Shown here: one piece after another, positions 19,733 to 28,547 of the stretch | How positions within the stretch are numbered: position 1 is the stretch's first letter | Layout: each line of letters begins with the position of its first letter | Source: Lachnospiraceae bacterium | GTDB lineage: Bacteria > Bacillota > Clostridia > Lachnospirales > Lachnospiraceae | Direction: 5' to 3' | DNA length: 64,000 nt | NCBI GenBank assembly: GCA_024687745.1 | Contig: JAILEM010000084.1 | Span: 1 to 64,000, forward strand | The notes under the pieces: generated by a model | Told to the model about the DNA's origin: nothing | The model's database searches: none | Seen by the model: only the letters and a program-made list of their open reading frames with translations | Position numbers and translations under genes: made by a program

Positions 19733-20608
19733 ATGAAAAATGACCTTATAACATATTACGATGACAGACAATATATGCAGTCTAAGAACTATGAGCTTTA
19801 TTATTACTGCGATACAAAGCCTCATAACAGGACTCTCATACATACTCATCCCTATTATGAATTCTATTTTTTTCTTGAAGGGCATGCGGAGATGATAGTC
19901 GAACAGACTCATTACATTCTTTCCTACGGAGATATCATCGTCGTTCCACCCGGGACCCCTCACGGTGTAAAGGTAAATGATTTCGATATCCCCTACAGAC
20001 GTTTCGATCTCTGGATAACTCCGGATTCCTATAAGGGACTTAGCGATATGTCCTCCGATTATTATTATGTTATCGAGAGAGCCCTTAAATACAGCAAAAA
20101 CAGGATACATACGGACCGGATCAACTACAATTCAATATTGTCAAAGCTCTTTTCCGTAGTTGAGGAACAGAAGGGGAACCGTTTCGGAAAGGATACAAGA
20201 CTTTTTTTAAACATCTGTGATCTTCTGCACACCATAAACAGGATCTCCCATGAGCAGACAGAGGACATCCCCGTATCAAGGGACGCACTCTATCAGAATA
20301 TCTGCACATATATAGAACAGCATATAGATGAGGACTTATCTCTTGATAATATAGCAAAGCACTTTTTCCTCAGTAAGTTCTATATATCCCATGTATTCAA
20401 GGATAATATCGGTATATCGATACACCAGTATATAAAGAAAAAAAGGCTCAGTCTCTGTCACGATGCCATAATAGGGAGCCGTTCCATAAGCGATACCTAC
20501 CAGAACTACGGCTTCGATGATTATTCAAGCTTCTACAGGGCCTTCAAAAAAGAATATGCCATCTCACCTAGCGAGTTCTTAAAAAGATCGGTAAGAGCTC
20601 CGGAGTGA
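19733..20608 (+). CDS. AraC family regulator with N-terminal cupin
   Basis: N-terminal HTHPYYEFYFFLEGHAEM; C-terminal double HTH (SLDNIAKHFFLSKFYISHVFKDNIGISIHQYIKKKRLSLC, YSSFYRAFKKEYAISPSEFLK). Confidence 0.93.
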   Translation: MKNDLITYYDDRQYMQSKNYELYYYCDTKPHNRTLIHTHPYYEFYFFLEGHAEMIVEQTHYILSYGDIIVVPPGTPHGVKVNDFDIPYRRFDLWITPDSYKGLSDMSSDYYYVIERALKYSKNRIHTDRINYNSILSKLFSVVEEQKGNRFGKDTRLFLNICDLLHTINRISHEQTEDIPVSRDALYQNICTYIEQHIDEDLSLDNIAKHFFLSKFYISHVFKDNIGISIHQYIKKKRLSLCHDAIIGSRSISDTYQNYGFDDYSSFYRAFKKEYAISPSEFLKRSVRAPE

Positions 20609-20662
20609 CCATAAAAAACACTTTTTTCCTTTTAAAATAACTATTGTTTTCTTAAAATCAAA

Positions 20663-20702
20663 ATAAGCTCCGAAGCTGTTATCTTTAAGCTACGGAGCTT
20701 AT
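20663..20702 (-). terminator. Rho-independent terminator downstream of tRNA-Thr
   Basis: ataagctccg...cggagcttat stem; minus-strand 3' side followed by TTTTGATTTT. Confidence 0.7.
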
Positions 20703-20705
20703 AAA

Positions 20706-20778
20706 TGCTGATGACCAGAATCGAACTGGTGACCCCCGCACTACCAATGCGGTGCACTACCGACTGTGCTACATCAGC
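20706..20778 (-). tRNA. tRNA-Thr (GGT anticodon)
   Basis: Minus strand GCTGATGTAGCACAGTCGGTAGTGCACCGCATTGGTAGTGCGGGGGTCACCAGTTCGATTCTGGTCATCAGCA folds as a cloverleaf; loop TTGGTAG. Confidence 0.95.
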
Positions 20779-20827
20779 TTATAAGGTGTTCAAACGACCG
20801 TAAGTATAGCATATATTTTTTTGTTTT

Positions 20828-21460
20828 TCAAGCCTCATCGCTCATCATCTTATCAAGAATATGTCTTATCTTTTCCCTCATCCTTCTGGTGGCGTTATCG
20901 ACAGTCTTTTTATCCTTTCCCAAAGCTTCTGCTATCTGTGTATACTTCATCCCCTTAAGATGCATTTCATATACATCCCTTTCAAGGCGGCTCAGATTCG
21001 ACCTTATGACCTCATCCAGCTCCTTCATGTTGTCATTAAAGATGACCGTATCCTCCAAACTGTTCATCTGACGGATATTCTCTATATTGTCAAGCTCTCC
21101 TTCCCCGGATTCCAAGATCTGTTCATCTAAGGAGATAGCTGTATTAAGCACTGTATTCTTTTTGGCGCCGTACCTTCGTATGGCATCCACGATCTGGTTT
21201 TTTATACATCTGGAGGCATGTGTCACAAATTTAACGCCCTTTGCGGACTCATAAGTCTTTATGGCAAAAACAAGCCCTATCATGCCCTCCTGGAGGATGT
21301 CATCCGAATCCCCCCCAAGTACAAAAAAATTATTGGTCGCTATTATCTTTCGTACCGTCACCTTATGGCGTTCAAGCAGGATTCCGAGGACCTCGTTAAC
21401 ACCCTCTGAATATAAGCTGATAAGCTCTTCATCGGTTTTTACTGAATAATCATTTTGCAT
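20828..21460 (-). CDS. sigH: RNA polymerase sigma-H-like factor
   Basis: GDSDDILQEGMIGLVFAIKTYESAKGVKFVTHASRCIKNQIVDAIR (region 2) and region 4 HTH; conserved gene order with rlmB/mrnC/cysS. Confidence 0.85.
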   Translation of the reverse strand: MQNDYSVKTDEELISLYSEGVNEVLGILLERHKVTVRKIIATNNFFVLGGDSDDILQEGMIGLVFAIKTYESAKGVKFVTHASRCIKNQIVDAIRRYGAKKNTVLNTAISLDEQILESGEGELDNIENIRQMNSLEDTVIFNDNMKELDEVIRSNLSRLERDVYEMHLKGMKYTQIAEALGKDKKTVDNATRRMREKIRHILDKMMSDEA

Positions 21461-22187
21461 ATGATCTCTGCCTTACTATTTCATATGACATAACTGCTGC
21501 GGCAACCGAAGCATTAAGGGAATTGATCTCACCCTTCATGGGTATGGAACAGACAAGATCGCATTTACTCTTAACAAGTCTTCCAACTCCCTCTCCCTCA
21601 GAGCCTATAACAAGGCCTATGGGACCTGTAAGATCGGTATCATACATGATATCTCCGTCCATGTCCGCACACACAAACCAGAGACCCCTGTCCTTAAGCT
21701 CCTCAATGGTCTTTGAAAGATTGGTGACTTTAACTACGGGAACATAATTAAGAGCGCCTGCAGAAGCCCTTGCGACAGCAGCCGTAAGACCTACCGCCCT
21801 GTTCTTTGGAATTATCACACCGTGTGCGCCGCATATATTGGCAGTCCTTATTATAGCGCCTAAATTATGGGGATCCATGATATTATCAAGTAAGAGGATG
21901 AAGGGATCCTCTCCCTTATCCATGGCTTTTTTGAAAATATCTTCCATATCCGCATATTCGTAAGCTGCAGCGATGGCTATGACTCCCTGATGATGGCCCG
22001 TTTCGCTCATACTGTCGAGACGGTCCTTATCCACATATTTTATTATGCAGTCGGTTTTTCTTGCTTCTCTTTTGATGGTAAGGATAGGTCCGTCCTGACA
22101 GCCGTCTAAGATAAAAAGCTTATCTATGGGCTTTCCCGCCCTGAATGCTTCTATGACGGAATTTCTTCCTTCGATGGTATATTCCAT
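21450..22187 (-). CDS. rlmB: 23S rRNA (guanosine-2'-O-)-methyltransferase RlmB / TrmH family
   Basis: LLLDNIMDPHNLGAIIRTANICGAHGVIIPK, GLVIGSEGEGVGRLV, PMKGEINSLNASVAAAVMSYE. ATG at 22187 (MEYTIEGRNSV); the track's N-terminal extension is read through an intergenic hairpin element. Confidence 0.93.
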   Translation of the reverse strand: MEYTIEGRNSVIEAFRAGKPIDKLFILDGCQDGPILTIKREARKTDCIIKYVDKDRLDSMSETGHHQGVIAIAAAYEYADMEDIFKKAMDKGEDPFILLLDNIMDPHNLGAIIRTANICGAHGVIIPKNRAVGLTAAVARASAGALNYVPVVKVTNLSKTIEELKDRGLWFVCADMDGDIMYDTDLTGPIGLVIGSEGEGVGRLVKSKCDLVCSIPMKGEINSLNASVAAAVMSYEIVRQRSYAK

Positions 22188-22216
22188 GATCACTCTGCCT
22201 TTTATGTTTTTCGTTT

Positions 22217-22230
22217 GAGTTATGTAAACT
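22217..22230 (-). repeat. Copy of 14-mer AGTTTACATAACTC
   Basis: + strand reads gagttatgtaaact; other copies at 19671, 48291 and 49542. Confidence 0.9.
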
Positions 22231-22253
22231 ACTTTCCTTCTCCTCTGTATCAA

Positions 22254-22440
22254 GACTCGCTCGCGAGTCCCCGGCGCCGGATTCGGGTCTGCTTTGCAGA
22301 CATATTTCCTATCCGAATCCGTGCGCATCCTCGCGGAGCATTTTAACTCAGTCGGAGCTTGTACACCGAATGAGTATAGTTTGTCATAGCCTCAACCTTC
22401 ACGGAAACTTAGAGGTGGGAGATTTCTCCGACTGAGTTAA
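22254..22440. repeat. Hairpin-rich intergenic element between mrnC and rlmB
   Basis: GACTCGCTCGCGAGTC (22254-22269), CCGGCGCCGG (22271-22280), GTCTGCTTTGCAGAC (22287-22301), ggattcgg/ccgaatcc (22279-22286/22313-22320), 14-bp perfect inverted repeat ttaactcagtcgga/tccgactgagttaa (22343-22356/22427-22440). Confidence 0.7.
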
Positions 22441-22872
22441 GGCATCTATACCGGCTTTGATAAGCTCAGTAAGCCTCTCTGTTCTTCCGCACAGATAAAG
22501 ATAACCCGTCAGTGCCTCAAGTCCTGTTGCCTTACAGTAGACAGCATAGGTCACGTTTTTGGCCTTGGTATAAGGCTTTGCATTCTTTCCCCTTCTGTAG
22601 ATGCTCTTCTCCTCATCGGAGAGAGATTCAAATATCTCATCGAGCATCCTTGCCTGTGAAGCCGCCTTTACTATGGAGCTTGCCCTTCTGTGAAGGACAT
22701 TGACGGGACAGTTTCCTTTTAAAACTATCATCGTCTTGACCACCGCATCAAATACACTGTCGCCGATAAAAGCAAGTGTGAGCGGTGAATACTGTCCGGG
22801 CGCACCTCCCTTAAGTTCAAACTGATCTTTTACCTCTTCAAGTATATCTTTACCTTCTATGCCCTGTGCCAC
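22399..22872 (-). CDS. mrnC: Mini-ribonuclease III
   Basis: YSPLTLAFIGDSVFDAVVKTMIVLKGNCPVNVLHRRASSIVKAASQARMLDEI and RRGKNAKPYTKAKNVTYAVYCKATGLEALTGYLYL. Confidence 0.93.
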   Translation of the reverse strand: MAQGIEGKDILEEVKDQFELKGGAPGQYSPLTLAFIGDSVFDAVVKTMIVLKGNCPVNVLHRRASSIVKAASQARMLDEIFESLSDEEKSIYRRGKNAKPYTKAKNVTYAVYCKATGLEALTGYLYLCGRTERLTELIKAGIDALTQSEKSPTSKFP

Positions 22873-24266
22873 TTTACACCCTCTCGGGTATCCTCAAGAA
22901 CTATACCCTTATTTAACAGTTCGTCCCTGATCTCATCGGAGCGTTTATAATCCTTTGCCTTCCTTGCTGCGGTTCTCTCTTCGATAAGCTTCTCGATATC
23001 GGCATCAAGAAGCTCTTCCTTTTTATCGACTATAAGTCCCAAAATGTCGCAAAGTCCTGACAGCTCGGTAAGAAGTCCTTTTAAATAACTCTTGCTATTA
23101 TTAACATCCGAATTCAAATTGATGTGTTTTACTAAATTAAATATAGCTGTGATCGCATCAGCCGTATTAAAATCATCATCCATTGCGGCATCAAATTCTT
23201 CCTTAAAATCCGCCGTTTTATTAAGAAGCACCTGTTCTTCTTCCGTTATATCCTCTCTCTTGCTGTTATTTATAAGATATTTCAGATTATCTGCGGCATT
23301 TACTATCCTCTCAAGGGAATTCTTCGCTGCTTCCATGAGCTCTGCACTGAAATTAAGAGGCATCCTGTAATGGGCAGAAAGCATGAAAAATCTCAGTACC
23401 TGCAGATCGTATTTTTCGGATATATCCCTTACCGTAAAGAAATTTCCGAGGGACTTGCTCATCTTCTTATTATCTATGTTTAAGAAGGCATTATGCAGCC
23501 AGTATTTTGCAAACATTTTTCCGTTGCAGGCCTCGCTTTGCGCTATCTCATTCTCATGATGGGGAAAGACAAGATCCTCTCCTCCGGCATGGATATCTAT
23601 TGATTCCCCCAGATACTTCTTACTCATGACCGAACACTCGATATGCCATCCCGGTCTTCCCTCACACCATGGAGATTCCCAGTAGGGTTCCCCCTCCTTC
23701 TTTGGCTTCCAGAGAACAAAATCAAGCGGATCCTCCTTCTGATCCTCTCCCGTAACCTTTAAGGATCTGTTACCTGCTCTAAGATCATCGAGATTCTTAT
23801 GGGAAAGCTTTCCGTATTCATCAAATCTCCTGGTTCTGAAATAAACTGTACCATCCTTTGCGGCATAGGCAAAGTCCTTATCGATAAGGGTCTGTATCAT
23901 CTCGATCATACCGTCTATCTCTTCTGTTGCCTTGGGATGGATGGTGGCAGGTCTTACATTCATCCCTTCCATATCCTTCTTACATTCCTTTATATAACGC
24001 TCGGATATGACCGAAGCATCCACGCCCTCCTCAATGGCGGCCTTGATTATCTTATCATCAACATCCGTAAAATTTGAGACATAATTGACTTCATATCCCT
24101 TATGCTCCATATATCTGCGTACAGTATCAAAAATGATCATAGGCCTTGCATTTCCGATATGGATGAGATTGTAGACCGTCGGTCCGCATACATACATGCT
24201 TACCTTTCCCTCTTCTATGGGGACAAATTCTTCCTTTTTTCCTGATAATGTGTTATAAACCTTCAT
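22857..24266 (-). CDS. cysS: Cysteinyl-tRNA synthetase
   Basis: MYVCGPTVYNLIHIGNARPMIIFDTVRRYMEHKGYEVNYVSNFTDVDDKII, GRPGWHIECSVMSKKYLG, KMSKSLGNFFTV. Confidence 0.97.
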   Translation of the reverse strand: MKVYNTLSGKKEEFVPIEEGKVSMYVCGPTVYNLIHIGNARPMIIFDTVRRYMEHKGYEVNYVSNFTDVDDKIIKAAIEEGVDASVISERYIKECKKDMEGMNVRPATIHPKATEEIDGMIEMIQTLIDKDFAYAAKDGTVYFRTRRFDEYGKLSHKNLDDLRAGNRSLKVTGEDQKEDPLDFVLWKPKKEGEPYWESPWCEGRPGWHIECSVMSKKYLGESIDIHAGGEDLVFPHHENEIAQSEACNGKMFAKYWLHNAFLNIDNKKMSKSLGNFFTVRDISEKYDLQVLRFFMLSAHYRMPLNFSAELMEAAKNSLERIVNAADNLKYLINNSKREDITEEEQVLLNKTADFKEEFDAAMDDDFNTADAITAIFNLVKHINLNSDVNNSKSYLKGLLTELSGLCDILGLIVDKKEELLDADIEKLIEERTAARKAKDYKRSDEIRDELLNKGIVLEDTREGVKWHRA

Positions 24267-24291
24267 TCTTAGCTCCCTTTTTGTTTCTTAC

Positions 24292-24855
24292 TCACATATT
24301 CTGCTTAACCGGACAGCCGCTGCATTCCTCACAGCTGCCTCCGTAGACTATATTACTTCCCTCGATAAGATCAACAGGCTCCTGCAAAAGGCATATGGCC
24401 TGAGAGGATATTCCCTCACCGTTTCCGGTAAAACCAAGTCCCTCCTCTGTTGTTGCCTTCACATTGACTCTGGATACCTCTATATTTAAGGCGTTTGCGA
24501 TATTCTCCCTCATCTTATCTATAAACGGGCGCATCTTCGGCCTCTGGGCGATTATCGTCGCATCGATATTTCCTATTATATATCTGTTCTCAAGAAGCAT
24601 CTCTCCCACGTGCTCTAAAAGAACGATACTGGATATACCCCTGTATTTTTCGTCAGTATCCGGAAAATGCTTCCCGATATCCCCTAAGGAGGCCGCTCCA
24701 AGCAGTGCATCCGATATCGCATGCAAAAGAACATCCGCATCGGAATGTCCCAAAAGCCCCTTTTCATACGGTATGTTAACACCACCTATGATAAGCTCTC
24801 TTCCTTCGACAAGGCGGTGAACATCATAGCCCATTCCAATCCTCATACCGGTCAT
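24292..24855 (-). CDS. ispF: 2-C-methyl-D-erythritol 2,4-cyclodiphosphate synthase
   Basis: [52 protein letters not shown]-terminal Cys-rich extension [13 protein letters not shown]. Confidence 0.95.
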   Translation of the reverse strand: MTGMRIGMGYDVHRLVEGRELIIGGVNIPYEKGLLGHSDADVLLHAISDALLGAASLGDIGKHFPDTDEKYRGISSIVLLEHVGEMLLENRYIIGNIDATIIAQRPKMRPFIDKMRENIANALNIEVSRVNVKATTEEGLGFTGNGEGISSQAICLLQEPVDLIEGSNIVYGGSCEECSGCPVKQNM

Positions 24856-24966
24856 CCTTTCATATTATGTAAACCAGATTAATAATTTCGCCTCCAAAAC
24901 CCGGATATGTCAGCTAAATCCCAAACTAAAACCCAAACTAAATCTAAAAATCAGACTCAAACTAAA

Positions 24967-25020
24967 ACTAATACTAATACTAATACTAATACTAATACCA
25001 ATACTAATACTAATACTAAA
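24967..25020. repeat. Hexanucleotide microsatellite (ACTAAT)9
   Basis: Nine 6-bp units, one accaat and a terminal actaaa variant, preceded by degenerate aaactaaaa-type units. Confidence 0.95.
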
Positions 25021-25137
25021 CATTACCCTTCTGAGGGTTTGGAGACTTCAATAAGTTATGATATACTACAACATCGGTTATGACAAGAAAAACATCTTGA
25101 CAAAACCATTGTATGTAAGTAAAATAATTATTGCTGT

Positions 25138-25211
25138 GGCGAGATGGCTCAACTGGCTAGAGCGTCCGGTTCATACCCGGGAGGTTGAGAGTTCAAGTCT
25201 CTCTCTCGCTA
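25138..25211 (+). tRNA. tRNA-Met (CAT anticodon, probably elongator)
   Basis: GGCGAGATGGCTCAACTGGCTAGAGCGTCCGGTTCATACCCGGGAGGTTGAGAGTTCAAGTCTCTCTCTCGCTA cloverleaf; loop TTCATAC. Confidence 0.94.
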
Positions 25212-25213
25212 CT

Positions 25214-25255
25214 ACCCTCAAGACCTTGATATTACAGGCTTGAGGGTCTTTTTTT
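25214..25255 (+). terminator. Rho-independent terminator after tRNA-Met
   Basis: accctcaag...cttgagggt followed by ctttttttat. Confidence 0.9.
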
Positions 25256-25296
25256 ATCTGAGTATCAATCCTTCGCTTTACAACAGATCACGTAAC

Positions 25297-26157
25297 TCAC
25301 CTCGGAGCCATAAAATACGGTGCGAATACATCATTATAAAACCTGCTGCCGTCATGATAGGTATAGATTATGGCACAGACACAGAAGAGTAAGCTTGCAC
25401 AGATCATCAGAATATCCTCTTTAAGAAGCTTCCTTTCAGAATACCAGGTCCTTTTTTTATGCTTTCCAAAGCCCCTTAGCTCCATGGCATTGGATATCGT
25501 TTCTATCCTGTCCATGCTCGAAAAAACAAGAGGAAAGATTATCCCCGTTGTCTCCTTTATCCGGTTTATAAGACTTGCCTTCTTACTCATCTCGATTCCC
25601 CTGGCCTGCCCGGAATTCTTTATATTCCTGAAGTTATCCTGGACGTCGGGAATATATCTTAAGGCAAGGGCTAAGGAATAACAGATATTGTAACTGACCC
25701 CTATCCTGTTAAGGGAAGCGGCAAGCTCACTCGGATCAGTCGTGACAAGGAATATAAATACCGCAGGTACAAAGGTAAAATACTTAAGTATTATGTTAAA
25801 TTCATAAAAAAGCTGCTCAACCGTCAGGTAATAGGATCCAAACAGATGGCAGATCACAGTCTTCTGTCCGTAAATATCACAGCCCTGATAGGGAGAAAAG
25901 AAAAATATCGCCAGGATATTTATGCTAAGAAACAGCAATATGAACTTAAAGACCGTTGCAACCTGACTCCATTTTGTCCTTGAGACGGCATACATGACAG
26001 TGCTTAAAACTATCATGATTATAAGCACTATGGTATCATAGGTCAGCATGCTCGTCACTGACCATGAAAGAAAGAACACAAGCTTTGTAAAGCCTGAGAG
26101 CCTGTGGATGGGACTGTCTTTTTTTTCATATGATAATAATCTTGAATGATCAGCCAT
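25297..26157 (-). CDS. ECF transporter transmembrane T component
   Basis: CbiQ/EcfT-like (RYIPDVQDNFRNIKNSGQARGIEMSKKASLINRIKET; FSSMDRIETISNAMELRGFGKHKKRTWY). Start at MADHSRLL (26157) preferred. Confidence 0.88.
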   Translation of the reverse strand: MADHSRLLSYEKKDSPIHRLSGFTKLVFFLSWSVTSMLTYDTIVLIIMIVLSTVMYAVSRTKWSQVATVFKFILLFLSINILAIFFFSPYQGCDIYGQKTVICHLFGSYYLTVEQLFYEFNIILKYFTFVPAVFIFLVTTDPSELAASLNRIGVSYNICYSLALALRYIPDVQDNFRNIKNSGQARGIEMSKKASLINRIKETTGIIFPLVFSSMDRIETISNAMELRGFGKHKKRTWYSERKLLKEDILMICASLLFCVCAIIYTYHDGSRFYNDVFAPYFMAPR

Positions 26158-27871
26158 AAAGATCACCTCTTGCTCTCTCAGATCTTTCAAAATATATAAA
26201 TTTCTCGACAAAATCCGAAGGATCCTTCATATCACACTTAAGAGCCAGATCATACAGGGAGGTCTTTTTAAGATATGCCCTCTCTGCAATCTCTTCATCG
26301 GTGAGAACCCTTGAGGGAGCAGCATCCATAAGCACCCTTCCATCGGCAAGCACTATCGCCCTGTCGGTATATTCAAGCATGAGATGCATGTCATGGGTTA
26401 TCATGATGATGGTTATACCGGACTCCTCATGAAGTCCTTTAAGAAACTCCATGATCTCCGTATAATGCCTGTAATCCTGACCGGCCGTTGGCTCATCAAG
26501 GATTATTATCTCAGGATCCATAACAAGGATAGAGGCTATCGTGACCCTTTTCTTCTGCCCGTAGCTTAAGGCAGATACCGGCCAGTTTCTAAACGGATAC
26601 AGGCCGCAGATCTTCAGTGTCTTATTGACCCTCTCCTTTATCTCCTCCTCCGAAACTCCCCTTGTCCTTAAACCGAGAGCTGTCTCGTCAAATATCATGG
26701 GCTTTGACATCATGTGGTTTGGATTCTGCATGACAAGCCCTATCTTCTCACCCCTCTCCTTGATGCTAAGAGGGGAGATATCACTTCCGTTTAACAAAAT
26801 ACTTCCTTTGTCGGGAGAATTAAATCCGCATATAAGGCTTGCAAGTGTCGATTTGCCTGCACCGTTTTTGCCGACTATGGCTATCATCTCACCCTTCCTT
26901 ACAGCGATATTTATATCCTTAAGGACAGGTTTTTCATTATCATAGGAAAAACTGAGATCCTTAACCTCAAGTATCGTCTCTGTGGATATGTTGTCATTTT
27001 TTCTCCCGATCGTCTTATAAAAATCCCTTACCTTATGAGCATGATCAGAAAGATCCATTGTTTCTATATGTTCGGGATGGTCTTCTTCCGTGATCACACA
27101 GCCCGCATGCTTAAGAGCCGTTATATATAAGGGCTCACGGATACCGTTCCTTATAAGCATGTCCGAGCACAAAAGCTCTGCGGGAGCAGTATCTGAGACT
27201 ATCCTTCCCTCGGATATGAGTATTATCCTGTCAACATCCTTATACAGCGCATCCTCAAGTCTGTGCTCGATTATTATGACCGTCTTATCCTCCTGTTTTT
27301 TCAGGTCATCTATAAGGGCTATGGCCCTCTTTCCCGTGGAGGGATCCAGATTAGCCAGAGGCTCGTCAAAAAGCAGTACCTCTACATCGTCTATCATGAC
27401 GCCTGCCATGGATACCCTCTGCTTTTGTCCGCCGGATAATTCTGTCGGGGACTGAGAGAGAAAATCCTCTATCTCAACCTGTCCTGCTACCTTTTTTACC
27501 CTCTCCCTCATCTCAGACTGTACGACTATGTCATTTTCCAGGGCAAAGGCTATATCCTCCGCAACGGTGAGCGCCACAAACTGTCCGTCGGAATCCTGAA
27601 GAACGGTTCCCACTACCTTTGATATATCAAAGATCCCAAGCTTCTTATGGTCTTTTCCCTTTATCTTAAGATCTCCCTTAGTCTCTCCGCTATACGAAAA
27701 AGGCACCAGCCCATTTATACAATGAGCCAGTGTCGATTTTCCTGAACCTGACGGTCCTATTATGAGTATCTTCTCTCCTCTGTTTATCTTAAGATTAATA
27801 TCATATAGCGTCGGTTCGGTCTGTGATCTGTATTTAAAAGTAAAATCACTGAATTCGATCAAAGATTCCAT
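26150..27871 (-). CDS. ECF transporter ATPase with two fused ABC domains
   Basis: Two Walker A (GPSGSGKST, GKNGAGKST) and two LSxGQ signatures (LSGGQKQRV, LSYGQKKRV) in 573 aa. Confidence 0.92.
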   Translation of the reverse strand: MESLIEFSDFTFKYRSQTEPTLYDINLKINRGEKILIIGPSGSGKSTLAHCINGLVPFSYSGETKGDLKIKGKDHKKLGIFDISKVVGTVLQDSDGQFVALTVAEDIAFALENDIVVQSEMRERVKKVAGQVEIEDFLSQSPTELSGGQKQRVSMAGVMIDDVEVLLFDEPLANLDPSTGKRAIALIDDLKKQEDKTVIIIEHRLEDALYKDVDRIILISEGRIVSDTAPAELLCSDMLIRNGIREPLYITALKHAGCVITEEDHPEHIETMDLSDHAHKVRDFYKTIGRKNDNISTETILEVKDLSFSYDNEKPVLKDINIAVRKGEMIAIVGKNGAGKSTLASLICGFNSPDKGSILLNGSDISPLSIKERGEKIGLVMQNPNHMMSKPMIFDETALGLRTRGVSEEEIKERVNKTLKICGLYPFRNWPVSALSYGQKKRVTIASILVMDPEIIILDEPTAGQDYRHYTEIMEFLKGLHEESGITIIMITHDMHLMLEYTDRAIVLADGRVLMDAAPSRVLTDEEIAERAYLKKTSLYDLALKCDMKDPSDFVEKFIYFERSERARGDLYG

Positions 27872-27877
27872 ATGACC

Positions 27878-28486
27878 TTAATCTTCCTTTTTAAGGCTGT
27901 TCGATCTTGCTCCTATCATAGAGTAACCATAGCAGAGAAGCGACCCTAAGATACCTGTTATTATGATGTTTCCAAGGAAAGCAAAAAATCCCTGTACAAA
28001 TACCTTGTCGGCAGGCTCTGCGTAAATAAGGATGTCAAGTACGGGTGCCACAACTATCCATGCTGCAGCATGTGCGATAACCTGAACAACATTAAAGGTT
28101 ATTATCGCCTTTTTATTAAAATCACCCTCCTTAATGGCAAATTTCTTTGCAAAGATTCCTATCACTATACCTACAACTGCCTCGGGTATGACCCAGCTCC
28201 ACCATACACCTCCGTAAAAGAGTGCATCGCCAAGCGCATGACCTATGAATCCTACTATTCCTCCGACTACAGGTCCGAATACCGCAGCCATAAATCCAAG
28301 TAAAGCTACCCTTGGCTGCAAAGCCGTATTGGGTACAAATCCGAGAGGGATCTGTATCTCCGTGAGTGCAACAAACAGCGCTGTCCCTATTCCTGCCGCA
28401 ACAACCTCTCTTATCCCAAATCTGTTCTTCACCTTACTACCTCCTTCACTCATAAACTCCGTACATTTATATATACGGGAAATCAT
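27878..28486 (-). CDS. ECF transporter substrate-specific (S) component, UPF0397-like
   Basis: FGIREVVAAGIGTALFVALTEIQIP...AAVFGPVVGGIVGFIGHALGDALFYGGVWWSWVIPE; adjacent to A and T genes. Confidence 0.82.
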   Translation of the reverse strand: MISRIYKCTEFMSEGGSKVKNRFGIREVVAAGIGTALFVALTEIQIPLGFVPNTALQPRVALLGFMAAVFGPVVGGIVGFIGHALGDALFYGGVWWSWVIPEAVVGIVIGIFAKKFAIKEGDFNKKAIITFNVVQVIAHAAAWIVVAPVLDILIYAEPADKVFVQGFFAFLGNIIITGILGSLLCYGYSMIGARSNSLKKED

Positions 28487-28547
28487 CCTTATTAAAGATC
28501 ATCTCCCTTAAGTATATGCTTTGATCATAAAAAATACAATTGATTAT

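Noticed and set aside
22188-22328. N-terminal extension of RlmB in the ORF track
   Set aside because: Reads through hairpin repeats; MEYTIEGRNSVIEAF at 22187 is the conserved start.
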